Of a DNA stretch of 64,000 bases, positions 16,954-26,642 are shown piece by piece. A program made the position numbers and the translations under genes. How positions within the stretch are numbered: the first letter of the stretch is position 1; each line of letters begins with the position of its first letter. The stretch comes from Terrimesophilobacter sp036833635 (lineage in GTDB: Bacteria; Actinomycetota; Actinomycetes; Actinomycetales; Microbacteriaceae): positions 3,063 through 67,062 of the forward strand of contig DAITPJ010000002.1 in NCBI GenBank assembly GCA_036833635.1. Direction: 5' to 3'. The notes below the pieces were generated by a model. That model did not search any database. It had not been told where the DNA came from and saw nothing but the letters and a program-made list of their open reading frames with translations.

Positions 16954-18060
16954 CTATGGTCGATCGACTCTCGCCGGCACCCCCAGCGTGAGTTCTATGA
17001 AGCGCTCGATCGCGTCACCGATGGTATGCAACCGGAGGGAGGGGAAGAAGTCGAAATTGTGGTTTGCTCCCGGCAACTCGGCATAGACGACAGGCTGTTG
17101 CGAGACGGCACGCACCCGCCCGGCGAAGCTCCGGGCATCCTCGCGTCGCACAAGGGTGTCATGGGAACCGTGGATGACCAGGACAGGTGGGGCATCGGGG
17201 GTTGCCTCGTCGGCCGGTGACCATGATCCGGGGCCGGCGGCGCCATAGAAGCCGTAGAGTGCGACGACGCCGCGCGCCGGCGCTCCGGAGAAGGTGGCTG
17301 CCGCGGCGAGATTCGCTCCTGAGGAACCGCCGACGACGACGACGGATGCCGGGTCGCCGCCGAACTCCTCCGCGTGCTCCCGGGCCCAATCGAGGGCGTG
17401 GCGCGCGTCGGCGACCTGATCGCCATAGCGCACTCCGCGCATCCGGTAGTTCGCGCTCATGCAAACCCATCCCTGGGCGGCGAATCGATACAGGAGAGCG
17501 TGGGCGAAGATCGCCTTGCCACCGAAACCGTAGCCATTCAGCCCACCGCCGTGCAGGTATACCAGTACCGGCGCCCCGCCCGACGGGGAGCGACGGCGCG
17601 AGACGTAGACATCGAGCAGGTTGCCGAAGCGTGCCGACCCGTAGCGGCGATTCCGGATGCGCCGCACATCCGGGCGCCAGGCCACGATCGGCAGCAGGAC
17701 GATGCGCCACCACGCAGGTGTGGTCGCGCGCGGTGCACCGCGAGATCCATAGACCTCCCCTAGCGCCTCCGCCAACGCCGGCCGTGCGGATCGCGCGCGC
17801 ACGAGGAGCCGGATGAGGATCCCCGCGACCACTCCACCGAGGGTCACGGTCAACCACCACCAGACGCCAGTCTGTGGGTTCAGGAGCGTGCCGATCGTGC
17901 CGGAGATCAGCCACCACAGGCCGACGAACGGGAGCTCGTTCATCCACCACGAGAATGCGTATGGCACGGTGAAGGGGCTCGTTCGCCGCGGCCGGAGCGG
18001 TAGCAGGGCGGCCAGTGCGAACAGGCCGACCGAGAGGGCGGTCGTGAATGCCTGGGTCAT
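16954..18060 (-). CDS. Membrane-anchored alpha/beta hydrolase (HSL-type esterase)
   Basis: 368 residues. The first ~90 residues contain two or three hydrophobic segments and many tryptophans (FSWWMNELPFVGLWW), so the enzyme is membrane-bound. The rest is a hormone-sensitive-lipase-type hydrolase: HGGG oxyanion motif (YLHGGGLNGYG), nucleophile GGSSGAN, acid near HGSHDTLV and the histidine in GANHNFDF. Probably a carboxylesterase for short or medium acyl chains. It is a lone gene with 57 bases to the next hydrolase on the same strand, so co-transcription is possible. Confidence 0.78.
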   Translation of the reverse strand: MTQAFTTALSVGLFALAALLPLRPRRTSPFTVPYAFSWWMNELPFVGLWWLISGTIGTLLNPQTGVWWWLTVTLGGVVAGILIRLLVRARSARPALAEALGEVYGSRGAPRATTPAWWRIVLLPIVAWRPDVRRIRNRRYGSARFGNLLDVYVSRRRSPSGGAPVLVYLHGGGLNGYGFGGKAIFAHALLYRFAAQGWVCMSANYRMRGVRYGDQVADARHALDWAREHAEEFGGDPASVVVVGGSSGANLAAAATFSGAPARGVVALYGFYGAAGPGSWSPADEATPDAPPVLVIHGSHDTLVRREDARSFAGRVRAVSQQPVVYAELPGANHNFDFFPSLRLHTIGDAIERFIELTLGVPARVDRP

Positions 18061-18158
18061 TCTCCACCTCCAGGAGTCGAGGGCGACCGACCAGCCTGTG
18101 GCATTTCCCTGAGATTTTTCTCCAACCCATGCCAGCGCGCCGACGGGCTCACCGGGTT

Positions 18159-18839
18159 CTAGGCGGGGTCGAGCGGAATCCTGATGGCTCGGATGTCGGC
18201 CATCGCCTCGTGCGCGCGGTGAAGGTCGTTCTCGCCGACGGCGGCGAGAAGCGTCGACTGCGCTTCCTGGAGCGCGCGGAAGTCGAGATAGTCGGGCAGG
18301 TGCAGGCTGCCGAGACGCACCAGGTGGACGACCGAGGTGATCGCCCTGCGCAGCGACTCATTCGTCGAGAGAGCCACGAGCCGGCTGAAGAACGAGAAGT
18401 TCGTCGTCGCGATTGCCTGCATGTCGAATCGCCCGACGGCAGCGCGGAAGTCCTCGTGGTCGCGCGCCATCTGTTCGTGCACGTCGGCGCCGGCGAGAGG
18501 GATAACCTCGTCGAGGAGTGCACCGTAGAGCGCACCCCACACGACCATCGCCTCGGCCGTCTCGCGCGGACTCACGACGGCGACCCTCGTGAAGCGGCTC
18601 GCAGACGCCTCGACGACCCCGATCTCCCTCAGGCGCTGGAGGGCCTCGCGCACCGGCGTGCGCGAGACCTTGAACTCGGCCGCGAGCGCAGTGTCGCTGA
18701 TCCGCTCCCCCGGGAGGAGCCGACCCTGGTGGATTGCTTCGAGGACCTCCTCGAACACGGTCGTGACGACCTTGCTCGTGGCGATCCCGGCATCGTTGCT
18801 GGCATGGACCGGACGGTCCCTGGGCCGCAGCTGTGTCAT
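18159..18839 (-). CDS. GntR-family regulator, FadR/FCD subfamily
   Basis: 226 residues. Winged helix with LPGERISDTALAAEFKVSRT and PVREALQRLREIG, then an all-helical FCD-type effector domain (MARDHEDFRAAVGRFD ... HLPDYLDFRALQEAQSTLL). FCD regulators respond to organic acids; no target is evident, since both neighbours are unrelated. I chose ATG 18837-18839 because TATGAT lies seven bases upstream on the minus strand, fitting a leaderless message; a longer start at 18851 would lie inside that -10 box. Confidence 0.8.
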   Translation of the reverse strand: MTQLRPRDRPVHASNDAGIATSKVVTTVFEEVLEAIHQGRLLPGERISDTALAAEFKVSRTPVREALQRLREIGVVEASASRFTRVAVVSPRETAEAMVVWGALYGALLDEVIPLAGADVHEQMARDHEDFRAAVGRFDMQAIATTNFSFFSRLVALSTNESLRRAITSVVHLVRLGSLHLPDYLDFRALQEAQSTLLAAVGENDLHRAHEAMADIRAIRIPLDPA

Positions 18840-18852
18840 TCCGGCAATCATA
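18837..18852 (-). promoter_or_regulatory. Leaderless -10 box of the GntR gene
   Basis: TATGAT (18852-18847), seven bases, then ATG. This decides the start over an ATG that overlaps the box. Confidence 0.55.
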
Positions 18853-18870
18853 TGGCCGGTTCAGGGGCGT

Positions 18871-19710
18871 TCAGAAGATCATCGGCCGGTCGAGGTCGTC
18901 CTCGGCCGCGGCCGCGAGGTCGACGCTCACCGGAACGTGATCGCTGGGGGCGTCGCCCTTGCGCTCGTCCCGGTGGATGCGTGCATCCGTCACGAGCTCG
19001 GCGAACGCCCCGGAGCCCAGGATGAAGTCGATGCGCATGCCCTCGTTGCGGGGGAAGCGAAGCTGCTTGTAGTCCCAGTAGGTGTAGCCCTCCGGCACGA
19101 TCGGACGCACGACGTCGGAAAGGCCCGCATCGAGGAAGGCAGTGAAGGCGGCGCGCTCCGGCGGCGAGATGTGCGTCGAAAGGCCGGGCACGAACGTCGG
19201 GTCGCCCATGTCGGCGTCGGTCGGGGCGATGTTCCAGTCGCCCATGAGCGCGAGTGGCGCATCCGGATGCCGTTCGAGCCACGCAACCGTCTCGCTCTTG
19301 AGGTGGGCGAGCCAATCGAGCTTGTAGGAGTAGTGCGGGTCGTCGAGGGCGCGGCCGTTGGGAACGTAGAGGCTCCACAGGCGTACTCCGTCGACGCTCA
19401 CGCCGATCGCTCGCGCTTCGAGTGGCAGGTCAGGCCCCTCCGAGCCTTTGAGGAAGCCGGGCTGGCCGGCGAAGCTCATCTCGACGTCGGTCATCGGCAG
19501 GCGGCTCGCGAAGGCGACGCCGTTCCACTGGTTCAGACCATGGGCGATGACGTCGTAGCCGGCCTGCTCGAAGGCCTCGATTGGGAACTGCTCCGGCTTG
19601 CATTTGATCTCCTGCATGCCGAGCACGTCGACATCCTCACGCACGAGCCAGTCGACGACGCGCCCGTACCGCGCGCGGATCGAGTTGACATTCCAGGTCG
19701 CGATGCGCAT
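18871..19710 (-). CDS. xth: Exodeoxyribonuclease III
   Basis: 279 residues, EEP-fold AP endonuclease/3' exonuclease of base excision repair. Motifs: TWNVNSIRAR, MQEIKC with the metal-binding Glu, LYVPNG, GDWNIAPTD (catalytic Asp/Asn) and the C-terminal SDHVPV with the catalytic His. ATG at 19708-19710 is preferred over a TTG six bases upstream, because TAGCGT ends six bases before the ATG (leaderless). It is divergent from pyrE; an 18-bp inverted repeat fills the gap between the two promoters. Confidence 0.92.
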   Translation of the reverse strand: MRIATWNVNSIRARYGRVVDWLVREDVDVLGMQEIKCKPEQFPIEAFEQAGYDVIAHGLNQWNGVAFASRLPMTDVEMSFAGQPGFLKGSEGPDLPLEARAIGVSVDGVRLWSLYVPNGRALDDPHYSYKLDWLAHLKSETVAWLERHPDAPLALMGDWNIAPTDADMGDPTFVPGLSTHISPPERAAFTAFLDAGLSDVVRPIVPEGYTYWDYKQLRFPRNEGMRIDFILGSGAFAELVTDARIHRDERKGDAPSDHVPVSVDLAAAAEDDLDRPMIF

Positions 19711-19722
19711 ACCCAAACGCTA
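19708..19722 (-). promoter_or_regulatory. Leaderless -10 box of xth
   Basis: TAGCGT (19722-19717), six bases, ATG on the minus strand. Confidence 0.55.
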
Positions 19723-19736
19723 CCCGCTCGCAGGCT

Positions 19737-19840
19737 TTCATCATTCAGGAGGTGATGTGACTTGTGGGGCTGGTGGGGTGTGCAGGGCGAAGCGTTCGCC
19801 GCATCCGTCACTCCCGCAACACCACCTCCTGAATGATGAA
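19737..19840. repeat. 18-bp perfect inverted repeat between xth and pyrE
   Basis: TTCATCATTCAGGAGGTG at 19737-19754 is exactly complementary to 19823-19840, with 68 bases between. The left arm lies in the -35 region of xth and the right arm abuts the pyrE -10 box. The genes diverge, so a terminator role is excluded. It could be an operator, or a small mobile palindrome that now carries parts of both promoters. Confidence 0.8.
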
Positions 19841-19856
19841 TAGAGTTGTCTGCGTG
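19841..19856 (+). promoter_or_regulatory. Leaderless -10 box of pyrE
   Basis: TAGAGT at 19841-19846, seven bases, then GTG 19854. It decides the start against an ATG at 19833 that lies within the inverted repeat. Confidence 0.6.
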
Positions 19857-20405
19857 ACCGACGCCCGCCGCCAGCTCATCGACCACATCGCGTCCGACGC
19901 GGTGTTCCACGGCGACTTCACCCTCACGAGCGGCGCGAAGGCGAGCTTCTACGTCGACCTCAGGAAGGTGAGCCTCGACCACCGCGTTGCCCCGCTCATC
20001 GGGGACGTCATGCTCGATCTCATCGCCGACATTCCCGACGTCGACGCCGTGGGCGGGATGACCATGGGCGCCGATCCGATCGCCGCCGCCATGCTTCACC
20101 GGGGTGCCGGCCGCGCCCTGAGCTACGACGCGTTCGTCGTGCGCAAGGAGCCGAAGGACCACGGCCGCGGGCGCCAGGTCGAAGGCCCGGATGTCGCCGG
20201 CAAGCGGGTCATCGTCGTGGAGGACACCTCCACGACCGGCGGGTCTCCGCTCGCCGCGATCGCCGCCGTCGAGCGCGCCGGCGCGGAAGTCGCCGCGGTC
20301 GCCGTCGTCGTCGACCGCGACACTGGTGCGCGCCAGGCGATCGAGGCAGCCGGTTACCGGTACCTCGCGGCGATCGATCTCGCTGACCTGGGGCTCGCGA
20401 CATGA
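19854..20405 (+). CDS. pyrE: Orotate phosphoribosyltransferase
   Basis: 183 residues, pyrimidine synthesis: orotate plus PRPP gives OMP. Seen: DFTLTSGAKASFYVDLRKV (orotate/PRPP contacts), the loop RKEPKDHGRG, and the PRPP motif VIVVEDTSTTGGS. The GTG at 19854 is chosen from family alignment (proteins begin VTDARRQLIDHI) and from the leaderless -10 box; an upstream ATG at 19833 would add seven residues from the palindrome. It overlaps the downstream septum-type gene by four bases (ATGA). No other pyr genes are nearby. Confidence 0.93.
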   Translation: MTDARRQLIDHIASDAVFHGDFTLTSGAKASFYVDLRKVSLDHRVAPLIGDVMLDLIADIPDVDAVGGMTMGADPIAAAMLHRGAGRALSYDAFVVRKEPKDHGRGRQVEGPDVAGKRVIVVEDTSTTGGSPLAAIAAVERAGAEVAAVAVVVDRDTGARQAIEAAGYRYLAAIDLADLGLAT

Positions 20406-21610
20406 CCGACGAGCGCGACACCCCCGACGGCCAGGAAGACGGCGGCCCGGAGGACGACGGTCTCGATGCCTGGCTCGCCGCGAACTTCCCACCGAAGACC
20501 CCGGATGCCGTGCCGCCGGAGCCGGTCCAGCCGCCCGTCACCCCTCCCGCGCAGCCGACGACGCCGCCGGTTCCGCCGCTCGTCGAGCCTCCGCCCGCGA
20601 CGCCGACGAGCGACTCCCCGGCCTCCGGTCTTCCGTGGCTCTCGGAGCCGACTGCCGTGATTCCACCGGTCCCGGAGCCACCGCCCCCGCTGTCTTCAGA
20701 GCTGCCGCCGCTGTTTCCACCGAGTCGGCCCGCGAGCCCGCCGCATCCGGGGGGCGAACAGGCGGAGCCGCCTGCCGTCCCGCCCGTGGCCGACGAACTG
20801 CCGGGGCTGCCTCCCGAACCCGACGTCCCCGCCGACCCGACCGAGATCCTCGGCGGATTCGGGGACGACTCCGCGCTCGACGCCCTCTTCGGTGAATCCA
20901 AGTTCCGCGACTACGAGGCGGAGCCGGCCCCGAGCGAGAATCCGTTCGCCGTCCGCACGGTTGTCGTGGACACGGCCGTCGAGGGCGGTCCCGCGGCGTC
21001 GGCACCCGGCATCTCCCCGTCGCAGAAAGTGCTCATGTGGGTCGCCGGGTCGCTCGTCGCCATGCTCGCGCTCGTCGCCCTGTTCCTCGTCGGCACGAGG
21101 CTGCCCGAGCTCCTCGGGCCGGCACCCGCCGTGGTCATGAGCCCGACGATCACGCCGACACCCACCGCGACCGCCTTGCCGCTCGGCCCGGTTGACCCGG
21201 GGGTCTACCGCTGGGACGAACTTCTCGGCGGCGAGTGTCTCGACCCGTACGACGGGCCGTGGGATGAGGAGTTCACGGTCGTCGACTGTGCCGGCTCCCA
21301 TCCGGCCCAGCTCGCGACGCGCGGGACCTTCGGCGCGGATGACGGCCTCCTCACGCCGTACCCCGGGATCGAGGCATTGGAGTCGCAGCTCAACCTGCTG
21401 TGCACAGCGCCGACGGTCGTCGACTATGCGAAGGCGAACGCGTACACCGACATCCAATTCGAGGCGAGTTTCGCCGTGACATCGGATGACTGGGTGGCCG
21501 GCCACCGTGACTACTACTGCTTCCTCTCCCGCAGTTCCGGCGGCCAGCTCGAGGGCAGCATCGCGATGCCACAGGTGGCCCCGACCCCGACGGAGACGCC
21601 TGCTCCTTAG
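20402..21610 (+). CDS. Proline-rich membrane protein with septum-formation-type domain
   Basis: 402 residues. The first ~200 are acidic and proline-rich (repeated PPVTPP, EPPPA type segments) and presumably cytoplasmic and disordered. One membrane helix lies at about residues 210-230, followed by a Thr/Pro-rich spacer and an outer domain with four cysteines (GGECL, VVDCAGSHPAQL, LLCTAP, YYCFL). That cysteine pattern resembles the actinobacterial Septum_form domain, linked to septation. It is translationally coupled to pyrE by ATGA, a combination with no obvious metabolic sense. The stop overlaps the converging GntR gene by four bases. Confidence 0.65.
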   Translation: MTDERDTPDGQEDGGPEDDGLDAWLAANFPPKTPDAVPPEPVQPPVTPPAQPTTPPVPPLVEPPPATPTSDSPASGLPWLSEPTAVIPPVPEPPPPLSSELPPLFPPSRPASPPHPGGEQAEPPAVPPVADELPGLPPEPDVPADPTEILGGFGDDSALDALFGESKFRDYEAEPAPSENPFAVRTVVVDTAVEGGPAASAPGISPSQKVLMWVAGSLVAMLALVALFLVGTRLPELLGPAPAVVMSPTITPTPTATALPLGPVDPGVYRWDELLGGECLDPYDGPWDEEFTVVDCAGSHPAQLATRGTFGADDGLLTPYPGIEALESQLNLLCTAPTVVDYAKANAYTDIQFEASFAVTSDDWVAGHRDYYCFLSRSSGGQLEGSIAMPQVAPTPTETPAP

Positions 21611-21984
21611 CCCGTGGCGCCCTGGCCCGGCTCACGCAGCGCGGCGGCAGCGAGGGCGATCCCGGCTTCCGGAGCCACGCCCAACTGGAGGATGCGGGCA
21701 GCGTACGTGGCCGCCGCTTCCTGCGCCTTCCGCTCGGCGGCCGAGCCGTGGCTCGAGACGAAGGAGCCGTGCCGTCCTCGCGTCTCGATGATGCCGTCGG
21801 CCTCGAGCTCGCGGTAGGTGCGGGCGACGGTGTTCGGGGCGATTCCAAGGTCCTCGGCGAGCCGGCGCACCGTCGGAAGGCGGGTGCCGGGCGCGAGGTC
21901 TCCGCTGGTGACGAGCGCGAGCAATTGCACCCGAAGCTGCTCGAACGGCGGAACGGCCGATCGCGGGTCGACCGTGAGCTTCAC
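21607..21984 (-). CDS. Small GntR-family regulator, YtrA type
   Basis: 125 residues: one winged helix (PPFEQLRVQLLALV, PGTRLPTVRRLAEDLGIAPNTVARTYRELE) and a short helical tail. This is the YtrA size class, whose members usually sit beside the ABC exporter they control. No exporter is adjacent here, so its target lies elsewhere or it is a remnant of such an operon. The start is a GTG at 21982-21984 with GGAGGG upstream. Confidence 0.8.
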   Translation of the reverse strand: MKLTVDPRSAVPPFEQLRVQLLALVTSGDLAPGTRLPTVRRLAEDLGIAPNTVARTYRELEADGIIETRGRHGSFVSSHGSAAERKAQEAAATYAARILQLGVAPEAGIALAAAALREPGQGATG

Positions 21985-22042
21985 TGCCGCACTCCCTCCG
22001 GATGATCCTGGCCACCCAGCGTAGAGTCACGGCGCACTCGTG

Positions 22043-23506
22043 TCACGCCTCGGGTGCGTGCGCCTCGAGGAACTCGTAGACCTCGGTCTGGTCGACACCC
22101 GTGAACGCGCCGGAAGGCACCGCGGCCAGGAGCGACGACTGCAGGCGGGGGCTCGGGAACGACTGGCGCTCCCACTTGTCGGCGAGGTCCCGCGGGGGCC
22201 GGCGGCAGCATCCGGGGTCTGGACAGGTCGAGGTGCGACGGAAGGTCGTGTCGCGACCACGGAACCACTTCACGTGCGCGAACGGGGTGCCGACGCTCAC
22301 CGAGAACTCGCCTTGCTTCGTCGACTGGATGCTCGAAGAGCACCAGTACGTGCCGTTGATCTTGTCGGTGTACTGGTGGTACGGGCTGAAGCGGTCGGCG
22401 ATGTCGAACACCTGGCGCGCGCTCCACTCCCGGCACACGAGCTGTCCCTCGACGGCCCCGAGGACATCCGTCGGGAACTGCGCGTCGTCGTTCTCGTAGG
22501 CCTTCGAGATCGCGCCGGACTCGTGGGTCTTGAGAAAGTGCACGGGAATGCCGAGGTGCTCGGTGGCGAGGTTCGTGAACCGGTGCGCTGCCGTCTCGTA
22601 GGTGACGGCGTACGCATCGCGGAGATCCTCCACCGAGAGCTCCCGCCGGTCGCGCGCCTGCGTGAGGAAAGGGACGGCGTCGTCCTCAGGGATCATGAGC
22701 GCTGCGGCGAGGTAGTTCGTCTCGACCCTCTGGAGGAGGAACTCGCGATAGTCGGCCGGTGGCGTGGCGCCGAGCACCTGGCCCGCGAGCGCGCGCAGGA
22801 GCGCCCCCCTGGGGTCCCCGCTGCTGCTCACGGGGAGGTAGATGCGCTTGTTGGCGAGGTCGCTGACCGAGCGGGTCGAACTCGGCAGCTCGCCCACGTA
22901 GTGCAGCGTGAAGCCGAGATGGGCGGCGAGGTCGGATGCCGTGCGCTGCGAGAGCGGACCGCCCGCGTGCCCGACCGCCGCGAGCAGGCCGCGGGCCTCG
23001 GCCTCGAGCTCCGGGAAGTAGTTGTTCTGCCTCCGCATCTGCTTGCGCAGTTCCGTGTTGGCGCGGCGCGCCTCCTCCGGGGTCGCCGCGCGCTCGCGGT
23101 GCAGGCGCTCGAGCTCGGCGTGGAGGCCGAGGATCGTCTCGATCGCCTGGTCGCTCAGCGACTTGCGCACCGGGAGCGGGTTCAGGCCGAGCGAGGTGAA
23201 GAGCGGGCCGGCCTGGATGCGCTCGAGTGCGATCTCGAGGGCGTCGCGCCCTGTGGGCGCCTCGGCGCTCAGGAGCTGGTCGAGCGGGACCCCGAGGGCG
23301 CGGGCGATGGTCTGCAGGTCGCTGACCTTCGGCTCGCGTTTGCCGTTCTCGAGCACGCTCACCTGGGAGGCTGCGCGCCCGATGGCCGAGCCGAGGTCAT
23401 CGAGAGTCATCCCGCGTTCGGTGCGCAGCATCCGGATGCGCTTTCCGATCGTGAGTGCGTCGAGCATGTCTTCATCGTGGTCGGATCGTGCGGCCTGGGT
23501 CGTCAT
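22043..23506 (-). CDS. ramB: RamB-type regulator of acetate/glyoxylate genes
   Basis: 487 residues. N-terminal Xre-type helix-turn-helix (IGKRIRMLRTERGMTLDDLG ... ASQVSVLENGKREP, residues ~20-75), a long middle IrrE/M78-like region, and a C-terminal domain with a cysteine cluster (TCPDPGCCRRP). This matches RamB of corynebacteria, which represses aceA and aceB according to carbon source. Here it is divergent from aceA-aceB, which strongly supports the same role. ATG 23504-23506 is used; an internal Met 13 codons later is an alternative. Confidence 0.85.
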   Translation of the reverse strand: MTTQAARSDHDEDMLDALTIGKRIRMLRTERGMTLDDLGSAIGRAASQVSVLENGKREPKVSDLQTIARALGVPLDQLLSAEAPTGRDALEIALERIQAGPLFTSLGLNPLPVRKSLSDQAIETILGLHAELERLHRERAATPEEARRANTELRKQMRRQNNYFPELEAEARGLLAAVGHAGGPLSQRTASDLAAHLGFTLHYVGELPSSTRSVSDLANKRIYLPVSSSGDPRGALLRALAGQVLGATPPADYREFLLQRVETNYLAAALMIPEDDAVPFLTQARDRRELSVEDLRDAYAVTYETAAHRFTNLATEHLGIPVHFLKTHESGAISKAYENDDAQFPTDVLGAVEGQLVCREWSARQVFDIADRFSPYHQYTDKINGTYWCSSSIQSTKQGEFSVSVGTPFAHVKWFRGRDTTFRRTSTCPDPGCCRRPPRDLADKWERQSFPSPRLQSSLLAAVPSGAFTGVDQTEVYEFLEAHAPEA

Positions 23507-23528
23507 CTCCCCAGCCTCGCACGGCGGG

Positions 23529-23549
23529 TTCTTCGGAGGAATAGAAGAA
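23529..23549. promoter_or_regulatory. Inverted repeat in the ramB-aceA intergenic region (candidate operator)
   Basis: TTCTTC-N9-GAAGAA lies in the 128 bp between the divergent genes, close to the ramB start. It does not match the corynebacterial RamB box known to me, so binding by RamB is inference. Confidence 0.35.
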
Positions 23550-23634
23550 CCGCAAGAATTCTGATGAATTTATCCGTGAAGGCCGGCCATTCTTGGCGGA
23601 GTCTGGGGACACCACCCAGACGAAGGAGCAGTTC

Positions 23635-24966
23635 ATGGAGACGACGACCCGGCCGGGAGACCAGACGCAGACGGCCGACGAACTCGAGACCCAGTGGAAG
23701 ACCGACGCCCGTTGGAACGGCATCGAGCGCGACTACTCGGCGGAGGATGTCATCGCGATCCGCGGCAGCGTGCGCGAGGAGCGAACGCTCGCGCTTCGCG
23801 GCGCCGAGAACCTGTGGCGGCTCATTCACGAGGACGGCTGGGTGTCGGCGCTCGGTGCTCTCACCGGCAACCAGGCCGTGCAGCAGGTGCGCGCCGGCCT
23901 CAAGGCGATCTACCTCTCCGGCTGGCAGGTCGCGGCCGACGCGAACCTCGCAGGGCAGACCTACCCCGACCAGAGCCTTTACCCGGCGAACTCGGTTCCG
24001 GCTGTCGTGCGCCGGATCAACAACGCGCTCCTGCGCGCATCGCAGATTGCCTTCGAAGAAGGCAGATTGAGTAGGCCGTCCACGGCCGTATCGAAATCCG
24101 GAGACAATGTCGACTGGCTCGCCCCCATCGTCGCGGATGCCGAGGCCGGCTTCGGTGGACCCCTCAACGCCTACGAGCTCATGCAGTCCATGATCGAGGC
24201 CGGCGCCGCCGGCGTGCACTGGGAGGACCAGCTCGCGAGCGAGAAGAAATGCGGCCACATGGGAGGCAAGGTGCTCGTCCCGACCGGCCAGCACATCCGG
24301 ACCCTCAACGCGGCGAGGCTCGCTTCGGACGTCTCGGGCGTTCCGACGATCGTGATCGCCCGCACCGACGCGCTCGCAGCGAACCTCATCACGAGCGACA
24401 TCGACGACCGCGACAAGCCGTTCATCAGCGGCGAGCGCACCGCGGAAGGGTTCTACGAGACGACGCCCGGCATCGAGACGGTGCTCGCCCGCGGCCACGC
24501 GTATGCCCCATACGCGGACCTGCTGTGGGTCGAGAGCTCCGAGCCGGACCTCGAACTCGCCCGCCGGTTCGCCGAGAGCATCCACCGCGAATTCCCAGGC
24601 AAGAAGCTCGCCTACAACTGCTCGCCGTCCTTCAACTGGAGGAGCCACCTCGACGACGACACGATCGCGCGATTCCAGCGCGAGCTCGCGGCCATGGGCT
24701 ACGCGTTCCAGTTCATCACCCTCGCCGGATTCCACGCGCTCAACCACTCGATGTTCACTCTCGCGAGTGGGTACCGGGACCGCCAGATGAGCGCGTACGT
24801 CGAGCTGCAGGAGGCCGAGTTCGCCTCCGAGGCCGACGGCTACACCGCGACCCGCCACCAGCGGGAGGTCGGCACGGGCTACTTCGACCGCATCGCGACG
24901 GCCCTCAACCCGGCCAGCCAGACCCTTGCGCTCGTCGGCTCGACCGAGACCGCCCAGTTCCACTAA
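23635..24966 (+). CDS. aceA: Isocitrate lyase
   Basis: 443 residues, first enzyme of the glyoxylate shunt: isocitrate to glyoxylate and succinate. Catalytic loop KKCGHMGGK with Cys206, substrate motifs VGTGYFD and CSPSFNW. ATG 23635 has AAGGAG at 23623-23628; an upstream in-frame start at 23593 lacks support. Oddity: residues about 144-155 (LSRPSTAVSKSG) have no counterpart in homologues I recall, where EG is followed shortly by the WLAPIVAD motif. The extra codons coincide with a palindromic repeat at 24065-24098. The insert lies on a surface loop before a conserved strand, so the enzyme may still be active. aceB follows after 25 bases. Confidence 0.94.
   Translation: METTTRPGDQTQTADELETQWKTDARWNGIERDYSAEDVIAIRGSVREERTLALRGAENLWRLIHEDGWVSALGALTGNQAVQQVRAGLKAIYLSGWQVAADANLAGQTYPDQSLYPANSVPAVVRRINNALLRASQIAFEEGRLSRPSTAVSKSGDNVDWLAPIVADAEAGFGGPLNAYELMQSMIEAGAAGVHWEDQLASEKKCGHMGGKVLVPTGQHIRTLNAARLASDVSGVPTIVIARTDALAANLITSDIDDRDKPFISGERTAEGFYETTPGIETVLARGHAYAPYADLLWVESSEPDLELARRFAESIHREFPGKKLAYNCSPSFNWRSHLDDDTIARFQRELAAMGYAFQFITLAGFHALNHSMFTLASGYRDRQMSAYVELQEAEFASEADGYTATRHQREVGTGYFDRIATALNPASQTLALVGSTETAQFH
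24065..24098. repeat. Palindromic repeat inside aceA
   Basis: A 34-base element with GATT/AATC ends and a central hairpin GGCCGT-CC-ACGGCC (24074-24087). On the reverse strand it reads GATTTCGATACGG ... CCTACTCAATC. That resembles dispersed TTTCGATAC...CTACTCAACC-type repeats that I recall from Microbacteriaceae genomes. It is in frame and translated. Confidence 0.6.
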
Positions 24967-24991
24967 GACCAGACTCACGAAAGGCAGCACC

Positions 24992-26611
<1,620 letters not shown>

Positions 26612-26627
26612 GGGATCGCAACCGCGG

Positions 26628-26642
26628 TAGTCTGCCCCAGTG
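26628..26642 (+). promoter_or_regulatory. Leaderless -10 box of the thioesterase gene
   Basis: TAGTCT at 26628-26633, six bases, GTG 26640. Confidence 0.5.

Noticed and set aside
19737..19840. Intrinsic terminator
   Set aside because: The genes on both sides point away from the repeat, so no transcript ends there.
22040..24070. Plus-strand open frame of ~676 codons spanning ramB and the start of aceA
   Set aside because: It is antisense to ramB and out of frame with aceA; Arg/Glu-rich without any recognisable motif.
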